This document shows, piece after piece, positions 1 to 8,321 of a stretch of 21,383 bases of DNA. Every line of letters begins with the position of its first letter. Positions within the stretch are counted from its first letter, which is position 1. The stretch comes from Nevskiaceae bacterium (GTDB taxonomy: Bacteria > Pseudomonadota > Gammaproteobacteria > Steroidobacterales > Steroidobacteraceae). The notes under the pieces were generated by a model. The model did no database searches. It had not been told where the DNA came from and was given only the letters and a program-made list of their open reading frames with translations. The position numbers and the translations under genes are program-made. The DNA is taken from NCBI GenBank assembly GCA_024234075.1, contig JACKOV010000013.1, positions 1-21,383 of the forward strand. Reading direction: 5' to 3'.

Positions 1-116
1 CCCTCTAGTCCTTCATCAGCTCCGAACTCTTGAGGGTGCTGTTGACTGTACCCGGAGGCATGCTCCTGCCGAATTTTCCTGAAACCGTGACAGTTCCGTG
101 TTTTCGATCACGTTCA

Positions 117-137
117 CTGCGTACCAATGGTACGCAG
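117..137. repeat. 9-bp perfect inverted repeat downstream of the NTF2-like gene
   Basis: The arms CTGCGTACC (117-125) and GGTACGCAG (129-137) are perfect complements separated by AAT. The repeat lies 13 bases beyond the stop codon of the minus-strand NTF2-like gene. It could therefore be the stem of a transcription terminator or end-stabilising hairpin for that gene. No T tract follows on the minus strand, so it is not a classical intrinsic terminator. It could equally be an operator half-site pair. The rest of 1-116 shows nothing I can identify. Confidence 0.45.
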
Positions 138-150
138 CGGAACGGGCGCA

Positions 151-567
151 TCAGCGTCGCGCTTCGCCCAAATCGTTCCAGACCTGCTGATCTACGATCT
201 GTCCCGCGTCGTCGATCTCGAAGCGATCGATGAAGCGGATGCCGCTGAACGGCCGGCCATCCAGGCCCTCGCCGGCCAGGGTGCCGTAGCAGTAGATGGT
301 CGTGATGCCCTGCCGATCGACCGGCATCTCATCGATCCGTTCGATAGTCTTGCCTACGCTGCGATAGCGCGTCTTCGACCAGTCGACCAGGGCTTCGAGT
401 GTCCGGAACTTGTTGCCACCGGGGAACACCATCCAAGCTTCCGGTGCGAGAAACGCCGAGGCTCCGGGCAGGTCGCGCGCTTCGAGCGCAGCAAGAAAAG
501 CCTCGACGACACCGCGCGGGGTGTCGGGTGGCGTAACCACAGGTGGTACGACCTTGTCCTGAGTCAT
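151..567 (-). CDS. NTF2/SnoaL-like domain protein
   Basis: This 138-residue protein has the size and layout of a single NTF2-like (SnoaL / limonene-epoxide-hydrolase-like) domain. An N-terminal helix with the pattern 'GVVEAFLAALEARD' is followed by 'FLAPEAWMVFPGG' and a C-terminal sheet around 'IRFIDRFEIDDAGQIVDQQV'. Family members form a cone-shaped pocket and act as small-molecule isomerases, hydrolases, cyclases or non-catalytic binding proteins. The substrate cannot be told from sequence. There is no signal peptide, so it is probably cytoplasmic. The start is well supported: on the minus strand GGAGGT lies about 6 bases before the ATG. It stands alone, facing away from the SDR gene. The long plus-strand frame over the same bases is judged to be a shadow, because the minus frame has both the fold pattern and the ribosome-binding site. 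Confidence 0.85.
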   Translation of the reverse strand: MTQDKVVPPVVTPPDTPRGVVEAFLAALEARDLPGASAFLAPEAWMVFPGGNKFRTLEALVDWSKTRYRSVGKTIERIDEMPVDRQGITTIYCYGTLAGEGLDGRPFSGIRFIDRFEIDDAGQIVDQQVWNDLGEARR

Positions 568-851
568 CTGCGACCTCCACTCTCGATCAAACTATGCGAC
601 ATTCTAGGCGACGATCCGGCATGAGTGCAGCAACGATGTCGCGGCAAATCGAGCTTCGGCATCAGGCGTCTTTCAAGCTGCGCAGGCGCGCCTTGACGCC
701 ATAGCGGATGCTATCGGCTACTTCGGCGGACAACGTCTTTGCACAGCCAAACGAGCCAAACACGAGGTTCATCGACCGGCCGCCTCTGTCCCGTGCAACA
801 GCAAAGGGACCTAACCTGCCCTTCTATCTCTACCCCACCACGGATCACATC
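568..851. other. Divergent intergenic region between the NTF2-like and SDR genes
   Basis: This 284-base gap holds the leader of the minus-strand NTF2-like gene and whatever drives the SDR gene. A minus-strand TAGAAT (complement of 601-606) could be the -10 of the NTF2-like gene, but the -35 is poor. A short inverted repeat, ATAGC (701-705) and GCTAT (710-714), is present. A 36-codon minus-strand frame runs from an ATG at 772 to a TGA at 662-664, with no convincing ribosome-binding site. Its C-terminus is Lys/Arg-rich and I do not recognise it. No clear promoter for the SDR gene is visible. Confidence 0.3.
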
Positions 852-1640
852 ATGGATCTCGGACTGCACGATCAGAACCTGCTGATCACCGGCGCCTCGG
901 GCATGCTCGGCGCTGCTGCTGCGCGCGCACTCGCGGCCGAGGGTGCGCGTCTTGCGCTGCTGGCGCGCGATCCTGCCAAAGTCGAGCCGCTCGCGGCCGA
1001 GCTGCGCACGCTCGGTGCGCCGCAGGTCGCGGTCGTGCGTGGCGATCTCGCCCAAGCCACTTCGACCGATGCCGCGGTCGCACAGGCGGTCGATGCACTG
1101 GGTCAGCTGGATGGCCTGGTCGCCGCGGCCGGTGCGGCGCAGGGCGGGGTGTTCTGGGAGATCGACGACGAGGCCTGGCAGCGCCATCTCGAAGCCAAGC
1201 TGTTCGGCACCATCCGCGTGCTGCGTGCGGTTGCGCCACGGCTGATCGCTCAGCGCTCGGGTCGTATCGTGCTGATCGTCGGCAACTCGGCCAAGTATCC
1301 CGAACCGCGGATGCTGCCGGGCGCGGTCGCGAACTCAGGGCTGCTGGCGATCGTGCGCGGGCTTGCCGAAGAGCTCGGCCCGCATGGTGTGGCGATCAAT
1401 GCGCTGAATCCGGGCCCGGTGCGTTCGGCGCGCTGGGACCGGCAGATGCGCGACATCGCGGCGCGCGACGGCGTGACGCCTGCGCAAGCTGAAGCGGGTT
1501 TTCTCGCCAAGGCCGCGTTGCGGCGCATGGCGACTCCGGAAGAGGTCGCCGCCCACGTCGCTTTCCTGGTCTCGCCGCGCGCGGCGCACATGACCGGCAC
1601 TTCGGTAACCATCGACGGCGGTACGGTCAAGACGCCCTGA
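852..1640 (+). CDS. SDR-family oxidoreductase, divergent active site
   Basis: This 262-residue protein is a classical-length short-chain dehydrogenase/reductase. The Rossmann nucleotide motif TGASGMLG is at residues 13-20 and an NNAG-like segment, here AAAGAA, is at about 91-96. The C-terminus has the usual 'PGPV' segment (187-190) and an 'MTGTSVTIDGG' ending. The canonical Tyr-xxx-Lys is not visible. At the expected place (about 157-161) the sequence reads GAVAN. SDRs with this kind of replacement exist and are usually annotated only as 'short chain dehydrogenase', so cofactor binding is likely but the reaction is unknown. The start at 852 is chosen because 'MDLGLHDQNLLITGAS' is the typical SDR N-terminus. 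The frame stays open to 708, but the extra 48 residues look non-coding. The ribosome-binding site is weak. Confidence 0.85.
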   Translation: MDLGLHDQNLLITGASGMLGAAAARALAAEGARLALLARDPAKVEPLAAELRTLGAPQVAVVRGDLAQATSTDAAVAQAVDALGQLDGLVAAAGAAQGGVFWEIDDEAWQRHLEAKLFGTIRVLRAVAPRLIAQRSGRIVLIVGNSAKYPEPRMLPGAVANSGLLAIVRGLAEELGPHGVAINALNPGPVRSARWDRQMRDIAARDGVTPAQAEAGFLAKAALRRMATPEEVAAHVAFLVSPRAAHMTGTSVTIDGGTVKTP

Positions 1641-1738
1641 AGACCCGTCCAGCCCCACGCTAGGGCTCCACGCCGGGGATCCACAGCGAGTCCATGCCCA
1701 GCTCGCGGGCAGACCCTTCGGCCCGAGCACCACGAATC

Positions 1739-1766
1739 GTAGGACGTTTTGATATATTCTTCCTAC
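1739..1766 (+). promoter_or_regulatory. Candidate promoter region of the TonB receptor/ABC operon
   Basis: An AT-rich island in an otherwise GC-rich gap contains TATATT (1753-1758), a reasonable -10 hexamer about 50 bases before the preferred ATG at 1809. It is flanked by a 6-bp inverted repeat, GTAGGA (1739-1744) and TCCTAC (1761-1766), which could be an operator. No good -35 is seen at the right distance. The assignment rests only on composition and position. Confidence 0.3.
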
Positions 1767-1808
1767 CCTGAATTCCACCCCCCCATTGCAGAGCAGAGCG
1801 AACCTCCC

Positions 1809-3893
1809 ATGAGCCCATGCGCGCGCGCATCGACTTCGAGCACAGACCATCTTTCCACGGCGGCCCAATGGAGGCGGACGGTAAGCGCTGCTGTCTTGCT
1901 GGCGGCATGGGGCGCCACGGCACAGGCTCAAGATGTCGCGACGGGCGGCGAGGAAGCCGATCGCTCGCTGGAGTTCGGCACGGTCGTGGTCTCGGCCAAA
2001 CGCAATCCCATCGACTCGCTGCCGACTTCCACGGTCATCCTCGAGGGCAGCGACATCCTCGACAAATCTCCGCTGCTCCAGGGTGTCGACATCCTGCGAA
2101 ATGTGCCGGGACTGCAGGTCTCGACGCTGAGCCAGGGCGCCTTCCGTGAGCGCTTCCTGCTGCGCGGGTTCGCGAGTGCCGGCGAAGCGGTGGCGAGCTT
2201 TCTCGATGGCGTGCCGCTGAACGAATCGAATGGTCATGGGGACGGCACGATCGACCTGAGCACCATGATCCCCGAGGAGATCGACCGGATCGAAGTGATC
2301 AAGGGGCCGTTTTCGGCGCTTTACGGCAACTTCGCACGTGCAGGCAGCATCAGCTTCATCACCAAGAACCGGATCGACGAGAACCTGGCGAGCCTGTCGC
2401 TCGGCTCCTGGAACACCCAGCGTGCGGCGCTGACCCTGGGGCGCACGGGTGAAAAGTTCAGCCACTACTACGCGATCGACACCTATCACACTGATGGTTT
2501 CCGCGCGAACAGCGAGACGCGCCGCACGAATCTGGCCGCCCGCTGGATATTCGAGCTGTCACCACGCTCGACGCTGCGTATCGGCGGGCGCGGCTACTCC
2601 GCCGACTGGGATGCGCCCGGCTACCTGACTCAGGCGGAGTGGGAGGCCGGTCAGTGGCAGGAGTCGAACACCATACTCGACGGTGGCGAGAAAGAACGCT
2701 ACGACCTCAACATCAACTACAACTATCGGATCTCGGACAGCGACAGCCTCGGCCTGACCGCCTTCCGATATGCCACGGACTTTCATCGCTGGCGGGACAA
2801 CGGTAGTCCGCAGACCGAGGAGCACAACGTGCTGAGCGGGACGATGCTCAAGGCCTTGTACAGCAAGACGGGCAGCTTCCTGACGTCGAATGATTCTCTG
2901 CTATTCGGCGTGGATTTGCTGCGCGAGGACGGCGATCGGCGTACCTGGAACAACACGACGCCCTGGGCACGCTCGCTGCTGACGGCCGATGGCGAGTACT
3001 ACCAGACCACCTATTCGGCTTATGGCCAGATTGAGATGCAGCCGTTCGATCGCCTCGCCGTGGTCGCCGGCATTCGCTACGACTACTTCGACTTGTCGCT
3101 CGACCGAAAGCAGGTCGTCGCTAACCAGCTGACCGGCCTGGTGGATGTGTTCAAGAACAACATGTCCGCGGTCAGCCCGAAGCTCGGTGCCACCTTCGAT
3201 CTGTCCTCGTCGCTCGCGCTGTACGGTCACGTTGGCAAGGGCTTCTATTTGCCGACCTCCTTCGACAAGTTCCTCAATACTCAGCTCGGGCCGGTCGATG
3301 TCATGTCCTATGAAACGGGCCTGCGCTTCAAGGCCTTGCCGAGGCTGCAGGGCTCGATCTCGCTGTTCCGCATCGACTCACTAGATGACGTCACGCGCGA
3401 AGGCGGGCCGACGGGGCCGCTGGTCAATTCGGGTGACATCCGCAGGCAGGGTGTCGATGCCGAGATCACGCTCGACATCACCCATGAGCTGAGCTGGCTG
3501 GTGTCCGCGTCCTACATCGACGCGGAATTCCGCAACTACTCGACGGCCGGCAACGTCCTGTCCGGCAACACACCAATCGAAACGCCGCCGTACTTCTACA
3601 GCACCTCGCTCGAGTACTTCAACTCAGCGCGGAGCGTCGGCGCCCGTCTGGCCTGGCACGGCAAGGGCGCGATCTGGCTCGACAACGGCAACACCTTCCG
3701 CTACGGCTCGTACGCCTATGGCGATGCGCAGATCTACTATGTGAACGGGCCTTACACGATCGATCTCAAGATCGGCAACATCACCGACGAGCGCTACGCG
3801 GAATACGCCTTCTCGGGCACCGCACCGGGCTCGGAGCGCTATGGGCCGGCCCGCCCGCGGAATGTGACGCTGTCCTTCCGGCTGGATCTCTGA
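1809..3893 (+). CDS. TonB-dependent outer-membrane receptor
   Basis: From the ATG at 1809 this is a 694-residue TonB-dependent transporter. It should take a scarce ligand across the outer membrane using TonB-ExbBD energy. Residues 1-40 form a Sec signal (Arg-Arg, then AVLLAAWGATAQA). A TonB-box-like GTVVVSAKR follows at 57-65. The plug domain carries 'GVDILRNVPGLQV', 'FLLRGFAS', 'FLDGVPLNE' and 'IDRIEVIKGPFSALYGN'. The rest is the 22-strand barrel, ending in 'NVTLSFRLDL'. The frame is open to an ATG at 1749, but the shorter start gives a better signal peptide. The stop overlaps the next ATG (TGATG), which ties it to the ABC transporter downstream. The ligand is unknown. A small peptide or a metal chelate would fit the neighbours. 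Confidence 0.93.
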   Translation: MSPCARASTSSTDHLSTAAQWRRTVSAAVLLAAWGATAQAQDVATGGEEADRSLEFGTVVVSAKRNPIDSLPTSTVILEGSDILDKSPLLQGVDILRNVPGLQVSTLSQGAFRERFLLRGFASAGEAVASFLDGVPLNESNGHGDGTIDLSTMIPEEIDRIEVIKGPFSALYGNFARAGSISFITKNRIDENLASLSLGSWNTQRAALTLGRTGEKFSHYYAIDTYHTDGFRANSETRRTNLAARWIFELSPRSTLRIGGRGYSADWDAPGYLTQAEWEAGQWQESNTILDGGEKERYDLNINYNYRISDSDSLGLTAFRYATDFHRWRDNGSPQTEEHNVLSGTMLKALYSKTGSFLTSNDSLLFGVDLLREDGDRRTWNNTTPWARSLLTADGEYYQTTYSAYGQIEMQPFDRLAVVAGIRYDYFDLSLDRKQVVANQLTGLVDVFKNNMSAVSPKLGATFDLSSSLALYGHVGKGFYLPTSFDKFLNTQLGPVDVMSYETGLRFKALPRLQGSISLFRIDSLDDVTREGGPTGPLVNSGDIRRQGVDAEITLDITHELSWLVSASYIDAEFRNYSTAGNVLSGNTPIETPPYFYSTSLEYFNSARSVGARLAWHGKGAIWLDNGNTFRYGSYAYGDAQIYYVNGPYTIDLKIGNITDERYAEYAFSGTAPGSERYGPARPRNVTLSFRLDL

Positions 3894-5605
3894 TGTCTGC
3901 GCCCAGCCTGTCCATGATAGTCCGCCGCAGCGTCATCCTCGGCTCGCTGGCGATGGCGCTGGTCGCTTGCGATGGCGCGTCGCATTCAGCTTCGGACGCC
4001 GGCACGACGCTGATTCTCGCGCGGTCCAGCGATCCCGAATGGCTCAATCCCGTCGCCGGCCATCAACATCCGGATGCCGACCTCGCGCTGTTCCGCGGCC
4101 TGTTCCGGCTGACTGAAAACGGCCAGCTCGCACCCGACGTGGCGCAGGACTGGTCGGTGACCCCGGACGGCCTGACCTACACCATCCGGCTGCGCCAAGG
4201 TGTGCGCTGGCATGACGGCCAGCCGCTCACTGCGGCGGACGTCAAATTCACGCTCGATACCATCCTCAATCCGGCGAACCACAGCGGGCTCCGGGCCCAG
4301 CTGCGCGACATTGCGCGGGTGGAGGTAGTCGACGAACACACCGCAAACATCGTGCTGTCGCGCCCGTTGGCCTCGCTGCCGGCAAAGCTGCAGGTCGGTC
4401 TCATACCTCGGCACCGGCTCGAAGGCCGGAACTTCAACACAGACCCTTTCAGCCAGGAGTCACCGATCGGCACTGGACCGTTCATGTTCCAGTCGCGCGA
4501 GCGCGGACAGTATCTACTGTACGTCGCCAATCCCGATTTCTACACCGGAAAATCCAGCATCGATCGGCTGATCTACAAGATCATTCCGGATCCGAACGTG
4601 CGACTGGTCGAACTGCTGCGCGGCGACATCGACGTCGCACGGCTAGATCCGAAGGATGTCGCGGCGCTCGACAAGAACCCGGATGTCGTCGTGCAAACAC
4701 TCGACAGCGCGGACTTCCGCGTCATGATGTTCAACTACAAGTACCCGCCGTTCCGCGACCTGCGGGTGCGCCGAGCGATCCAGTATGCGACCGACCGGCA
4801 GGCACTGGTCGATGGGGCCTTGCGCGGCTATGGCGTGCCGGCCTACGGCCCGCTGCAGATGCTGCCGGTTTCGGCACCGGATCTACCGAAGTTCGACAAC
4901 GATCTGCAGAAAGCGAACGAACTGCTGCGCGAGGCCGGCTGGACACCGGGCGCGGACGGCATCCTGGTCAAGGATGGTGTCCGATTGTCGTTTCCGCTGC
5001 TCGCGCCGACCAACGATGCGACACGCCAGGACCTCGCCACGCTGCTGTCGTCGCAATTGCGCAGGGTCGGCATCGACGCCGTCGTGCAGTTCAAGGACTG
5101 GAAGGCGTTTCGCATCGAAGATGCGACCGCGCTGATTCTCGGCGGCGGCGCGGCCGACGATCCGGACAACAATCTTTACCGCTATTTTTCCAGCCGCCTC
5201 GGCAGCGATGGCACGAACTTCAGCAGCTACCACAACCCACGGGTCGACGAACTGCTCGAAACCGCACGCAACACGCTCGACCCGGAAGCACGGGCGAAGC
5301 TCTATCGGGAACTCCAGCACGAGCTGATCATGGATCCGCCGTACAACTTCCTGGTCTATCTGAAGCACGTCTACGGGGTTCGCAAGCAGTGGACGGGCTT
5401 CAAGCCGCGTCTGGCCGGTCATGGCACCACACCGTTGTGGAACATCGAGGAATGGACCTATACCGGGCCGGCCGAGAGTCGCGATCTGCCGACCAGCGGC
5501 AAATACCGCGGCCTGAGCCGGCTGTGGAACACGCCCGACCCTCATGATCACGACCATGAGCATGATCATGACCACGGCGACGATCACGGGCCCGATGGGC
5601 ACTGA
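3893..5605 (+). CDS. ABC transporter substrate-binding lipoprotein (SBP_bac_5 family) with His-rich tail
   Basis: This 570-residue protein belongs to the dipeptide/oligopeptide/nickel-binding family (DppA/NikA-like). The N-terminus is a lipoprotein signal with lipobox LVAC, so Cys26 is the likely lipidated residue. Family landmarks include 'APDVAQDWSVTPDGLTYTIRLR', 'VRWHDGQPLTAADVKFTLD', 'PIGTGPFMF' and 'VRRAIQYATDRQALV'. The last 22 residues (549-570) are almost entirely Asp, Glu, His and Gly and include eight histidines, mostly alternating with acidic residues. Such tails bind Ni, Co, Zn or Cu, and ordinary peptide-binding proteins lack them. An HQH also sits near the mature N-terminus. The start overlaps the receptor stop. 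Metal or metal-chelate uptake is an inference from the tail and the TonB partner; peptide uptake remains possible. Confidence 0.92.
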   Translation: MSAPSLSMIVRRSVILGSLAMALVACDGASHSASDAGTTLILARSSDPEWLNPVAGHQHPDADLALFRGLFRLTENGQLAPDVAQDWSVTPDGLTYTIRLRQGVRWHDGQPLTAADVKFTLDTILNPANHSGLRAQLRDIARVEVVDEHTANIVLSRPLASLPAKLQVGLIPRHRLEGRNFNTDPFSQESPIGTGPFMFQSRERGQYLLYVANPDFYTGKSSIDRLIYKIIPDPNVRLVELLRGDIDVARLDPKDVAALDKNPDVVVQTLDSADFRVMMFNYKYPPFRDLRVRRAIQYATDRQALVDGALRGYGVPAYGPLQMLPVSAPDLPKFDNDLQKANELLREAGWTPGADGILVKDGVRLSFPLLAPTNDATRQDLATLLSSQLRRVGIDAVVQFKDWKAFRIEDATALILGGGAADDPDNNLYRYFSSRLGSDGTNFSSYHNPRVDELLETARNTLDPEARAKLYRELQHELIMDPPYNFLVYLKHVYGVRKQWTGFKPRLAGHGTTPLWNIEEWTYTGPAESRDLPTSGKYRGLSRLWNTPDPHDHDHEHDHDHGDDHGPDGH

Positions 5606-5660
5606 TCCGGCCGGGCACAGCCTCGGCCCCGACCTCGTCGAACCTCTCGGGATCTGAGCC

Positions 5661-6629
5661 ATGCTGCGATTCATCGCGACCCGCATCGCAGGTGTCGTGC
5701 CGCAGCTGTTGCTGGTCAGCTTGCTGGCTTTTGGCATCGTCAAAGCGGCACCCGGCGATCCGGTCGCGAGTCTCGCCGGAGGCGTCGAATTCATGTCGGC
5801 GGCCGACCATGCTCGCGTCAGCCACAACCTCGGTCTCGATCAGCCACTGCCGGTACAGTACGGCCGCTGGCTGGCGCGCATGCTGCAGGGCGATTGGGGC
5901 AGCAGCCTCAAGGACGGGCGACCGGTCTTCGAAGTCGTGGCCCGTGCGCTCGGCTACTCGCTGCTGCTGGTCGGGATCGTCTGGACACTGATCATCGTGA
6001 CCGGCATCGTGCTGGGGTATCTCGCCGGCAGTGCGCCGGAGTCCCGGCGCGACACTGTGATCAGCGGCTTCGCAGCGCTGAGCTTTGCCGTACCGCCGTT
6101 CTGGCTCGGCCTGATGCTGATCGTGGTGTTCTCGGTGGGACTCGGCCTACTGCCGGCATCCGGCAGTGCGCGAATCGGCGGCAGCGGTTCGCTCATCGAT
6201 CGCGCCGCGCACTTGGTGTTGCCGGTCGCGACCTTGCTACTGACCCAGCTCGGACCCTATATCCGCCTGGTACGCAGCAGCGTGCGCGATACCTTGTCTG
6301 CAGGCTTCGTTCGCGCGGCTCGCGCCCGGGGACTGAGTCGCCGGACGCTGGTCCGGCGCTACATCCTGCCGAATGCGCTCACACCATTCATCACCTGGGC
6401 CGGTCTGTCACTGCCGCTGCTGATCAGCGGTGCGTTCGTGGTCGAGTGGGTGTTCTCCTGGCCGGGCCTGGGCCGGCTGTTCCTGCAATCGGCGATGAGC
6501 CGCGAGTATCCGTTCCTGATGGGCTGCGTGGTCGTGGTCTGCACTCTGGTGATCGCCGGCAATCTGCTGGCGGACTGCCTGGTAGCGGCCTTGAACCCCA
6601 AGCTGCGCCGGAGCCATGCCGGTGAGTGA
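5661..6629 (+). CDS. ABC transporter permease (DppB/NikB type)
   Basis: This 322-residue integral membrane protein is the first permease of a dipeptide/nickel-type ABC importer. It has an N-terminal membrane segment followed by 'PGDPVASLAGG', a large periplasmic loop, and then a cluster of membrane helices. The cytoplasmic coupling loop 'GFVRAARARGLSRRTLVRRYILPNALTPF' contacts the ATPase. The closing 'FVVEWVFSWPGLGRLFLQSAMSREYPFLMG' is typical of DppB. It starts 55 bases after the binding-protein gene and overlaps the second permease by 14 bases. The ribosome-binding site before 5661 is weak, so expression probably depends on operon transcription. Confidence 0.93.
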   Translation: MLRFIATRIAGVVPQLLLVSLLAFGIVKAAPGDPVASLAGGVEFMSAADHARVSHNLGLDQPLPVQYGRWLARMLQGDWGSSLKDGRPVFEVVARALGYSLLLVGIVWTLIIVTGIVLGYLAGSAPESRRDTVISGFAALSFAVPPFWLGLMLIVVFSVGLGLLPASGSARIGGSGSLIDRAAHLVLPVATLLLTQLGPYIRLVRSSVRDTLSAGFVRAARARGLSRRTLVRRYILPNALTPFITWAGLSLPLLISGAFVVEWVFSWPGLGRLFLQSAMSREYPFLMGCVVVVCTLVIAGNLLADCLVAALNPKLRRSHAGE

Positions 6630-7497
6630 AGACTTGAGCACCTGGGCCTCAAGGGAATACCGTGCCCTGCCCTGGGTCGCCCTGCTGCAGCATCGGCTGG
6701 CGTTCTTCGGGTTGATGCTGCTGCTGGTCATGGTGCTGCTGTCGATCTTCGGGCCCTGGTTCGGCCAGGATCCGGACGCTGCGGATGCAGCGACTATCGA
6801 TCAAGCACCCAGTGGCACGCATCTCTTCGGTACCGACCACCTCGGCCGCGACCTGTTCGCACGCGTGCTGCTCGGCGGCCGACTGTCGATGCAAGTCGGG
6901 GTGTTCGCGATCCTGATCGCCGCAGTGCTCGGTGGTCTCTACGGCTTGGTGAGCGGCCTCGGTCCGCGCTGGCTCGACCACCTGATGATGCAGTTGCTCG
7001 ATACGCTGCTATCGATTCCCGTGATCTTGTTCGCGGTGCTGATCCAGGCAACCGGCGAGCCCGGCGTGCTGCGACTGTCGATCGCGATCGCGTTGGTGAG
7101 CTGGATGGGCGTGGCCCGGATCGTGCGCACCGAATGCCAGCAACTGATGCGGACCGATTTCGTGCTGGCATCGATCGCATCCGGCAGTGGTGCTCTGCAG
7201 CTTGTTGCGCGCCACCTGCTGCCCAACATCGCACGGCCGCTGCTGGTGGTGCTGACCGTCAGCATCGGTCAGGCGCTGATCCTCGAAGCGACCCTGAGCT
7301 TCCTGAACCTCGGCGTTCCCGCGAATATCCCGAGCTGGGGCAATCTGCTCGGCAGCGGCATGCGCGCCGCACTCAGCGGCGCCTGGTGGGCGGTGCTGTT
7401 CCCGGGGCTTGCGATCGTATTGGCCGTGGTCGCAATCAATTTTATCGGCGATGGTCTGCGCGACGCCGCCGATCCGCGCCGGAGGTTGAGACTGTGA
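6616..7497 (+). CDS. ABC transporter permease (DppC/NikC type)
   Basis: This 293-residue protein is the second permease of the importer. Landmarks are the N-terminal membrane segment (about 27-50), 'GTDHLGRDLFARVLLGGRLSMQVG', the coupling loop around 'TDFVLASIASGSGALQLVARHLLPNI' and 'EATLSFLNLGVPANIPSWGNLL'. The N-terminus is uncertain. The ATG at 6616 is only 2 bases after GGAG (6610-6613), while the in-frame GTG at 6622 is at the ideal 8-base distance. The real protein may therefore begin two codons later. The stop overlaps the GTG of the first ATPase. Confidence 0.92.
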   Translation: MPVSEDLSTWASREYRALPWVALLQHRLAFFGLMLLLVMVLLSIFGPWFGQDPDAADAATIDQAPSGTHLFGTDHLGRDLFARVLLGGRLSMQVGVFAILIAAVLGGLYGLVSGLGPRWLDHLMMQLLDTLLSIPVILFAVLIQATGEPGVLRLSIAIALVSWMGVARIVRTECQQLMRTDFVLASIASGSGALQLVARHLLPNIARPLLVVLTVSIGQALILEATLSFLNLGVPANIPSWGNLLGSGMRAALSGAWWAVLFPGLAIVLAVVAINFIGDGLRDAADPRRRLRL

Positions 7498-8321
7498 GCA
7501 TCAGCGTGATCGAGATTCGCGGTCTTTGCGTCGACTACGCGCTGGCTTCCGGCGTGCTGCGCGCCGTGGACGACGTGAGTTTCACACTCTCACGGCAGGA
7601 AGTGCTCGGCATCGCCGGCGAAAGCGGCTCTGGCAAGAGCTCGATCGCTCTGGCATTGCTGGGGCTGCTCGACAGCACCGACTCACGGACTCGCGGCAGC
7701 GTCGACTTCGACGGACAGTCACTGATCGGACTCGACGAAGCCGGCTGGCGCGGTATTCGCGGCCGCCGCATCGGAGCCGTATTCCAATCGCCGCGGGAAT
7801 GTTTCAACCCGACCATGACCATCGGGCAGCACTTCGAGGACGCGCTGCGCGAGCATTTCGGCCTATCGCGGCAACTCGCCACAACCCGCACTCTCGAGGC
7901 GCTCGAACGGGTCCGGATGCCGCGGGCGCGCGAAGTCATCGGCAGCTATGCCTTCGAGCTCAGCGGCGGGATGTGCCAGCGTGCCGCGCTCGCTCTGGCG
8001 CTGGTGCTCGAGCCGGCGGTCCTGATCGCCGATGAACCGACCGCGTCGCTCGATCTGCTCGCCCAGGTCGACATCGCCAGACTGCTCGCCGAACTGCGCA
8101 CGGAGCTGGGACTGGCGATGCTGGTCATCAGTCATGACCTCGGCCTGATCGGTCGGTTGGCGGATCGCGTCGCCATCATGCACAAGGGCCGGATCGTCGA
8201 AACCGGCCCGACCGTGCAGGTGTTTCGTGAGCCGACGGATGCCTATACGCGCGAGCTCCTGGCCGCCTGCAGGCCGGCGAGTACAAGGTCGTCGATGTCT
8301 GGCACAGGAGCTACCGCTTGA
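7494..8321 (+). CDS. ABC transporter ATP-binding protein (DppD/NikD type)
   Basis: This 275-residue ATPase powers the importer from the cytoplasmic side. Walker A GESGSGKSS is at 42-50, the Q-loop is in 'AVFQSP' (95-100), the signature LSGGM is at 156-160, Walker B ends in D180-E181, and the switch His is in 'LVISHDLG'. The C-terminal oligopeptide-transporter extension 'EPTDAYTRELLAACRP' is present. The start is GTG at 7494, with GGAGG at 7481-7485 eight bases upstream, overlapping the TGA of the permease. The signature has Met where Glu or Gln is usual, which is seen in some family members. A longer open frame from 7134 is a shadow over the permease. Confidence 0.93.
   Translation: MSISVIEIRGLCVDYALASGVLRAVDDVSFTLSRQEVLGIAGESGSGKSSIALALLGLLDSTDSRTRGSVDFDGQSLIGLDEAGWRGIRGRRIGAVFQSPRECFNPTMTIGQHFEDALREHFGLSRQLATTRTLEALERVRMPRAREVIGSYAFELSGGMCQRAALALALVLEPAVLIADEPTASLDLLAQVDIARLLAELRTELGLAMLVISHDLGLIGRLADRVAIMHKGRIVETGPTVQVFREPTDAYTRELLAACRPASTRSSMSGTGATA

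Noticed and set aside
127..624. Plus-strand open frame of 165 codons over the NTF2-like gene
   Set aside because: It is antisense to a recognisable domain with a strong ribosome-binding site; no protein pattern was seen in the plus frame.
1747..1762. A second NrdR-like box near the TonB receptor promoter
   Set aside because: The ATATAT core fits, but the flanks do not; only about 8 of 16 positions match.
1749..1808. Twenty extra residues on the TonB receptor
   Set aside because: The earlier ATG overlaps the putative -10 region and gives an unusually long signal region; 1809 is preferred, though not proven.
1660..1923. Minus-strand frame of 87 codons before and over the TonB receptor start
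   Set aside because: It overlaps the receptor signal peptide, has no recognisable domain, and is typical of open antisense frames in GC-rich DNA.
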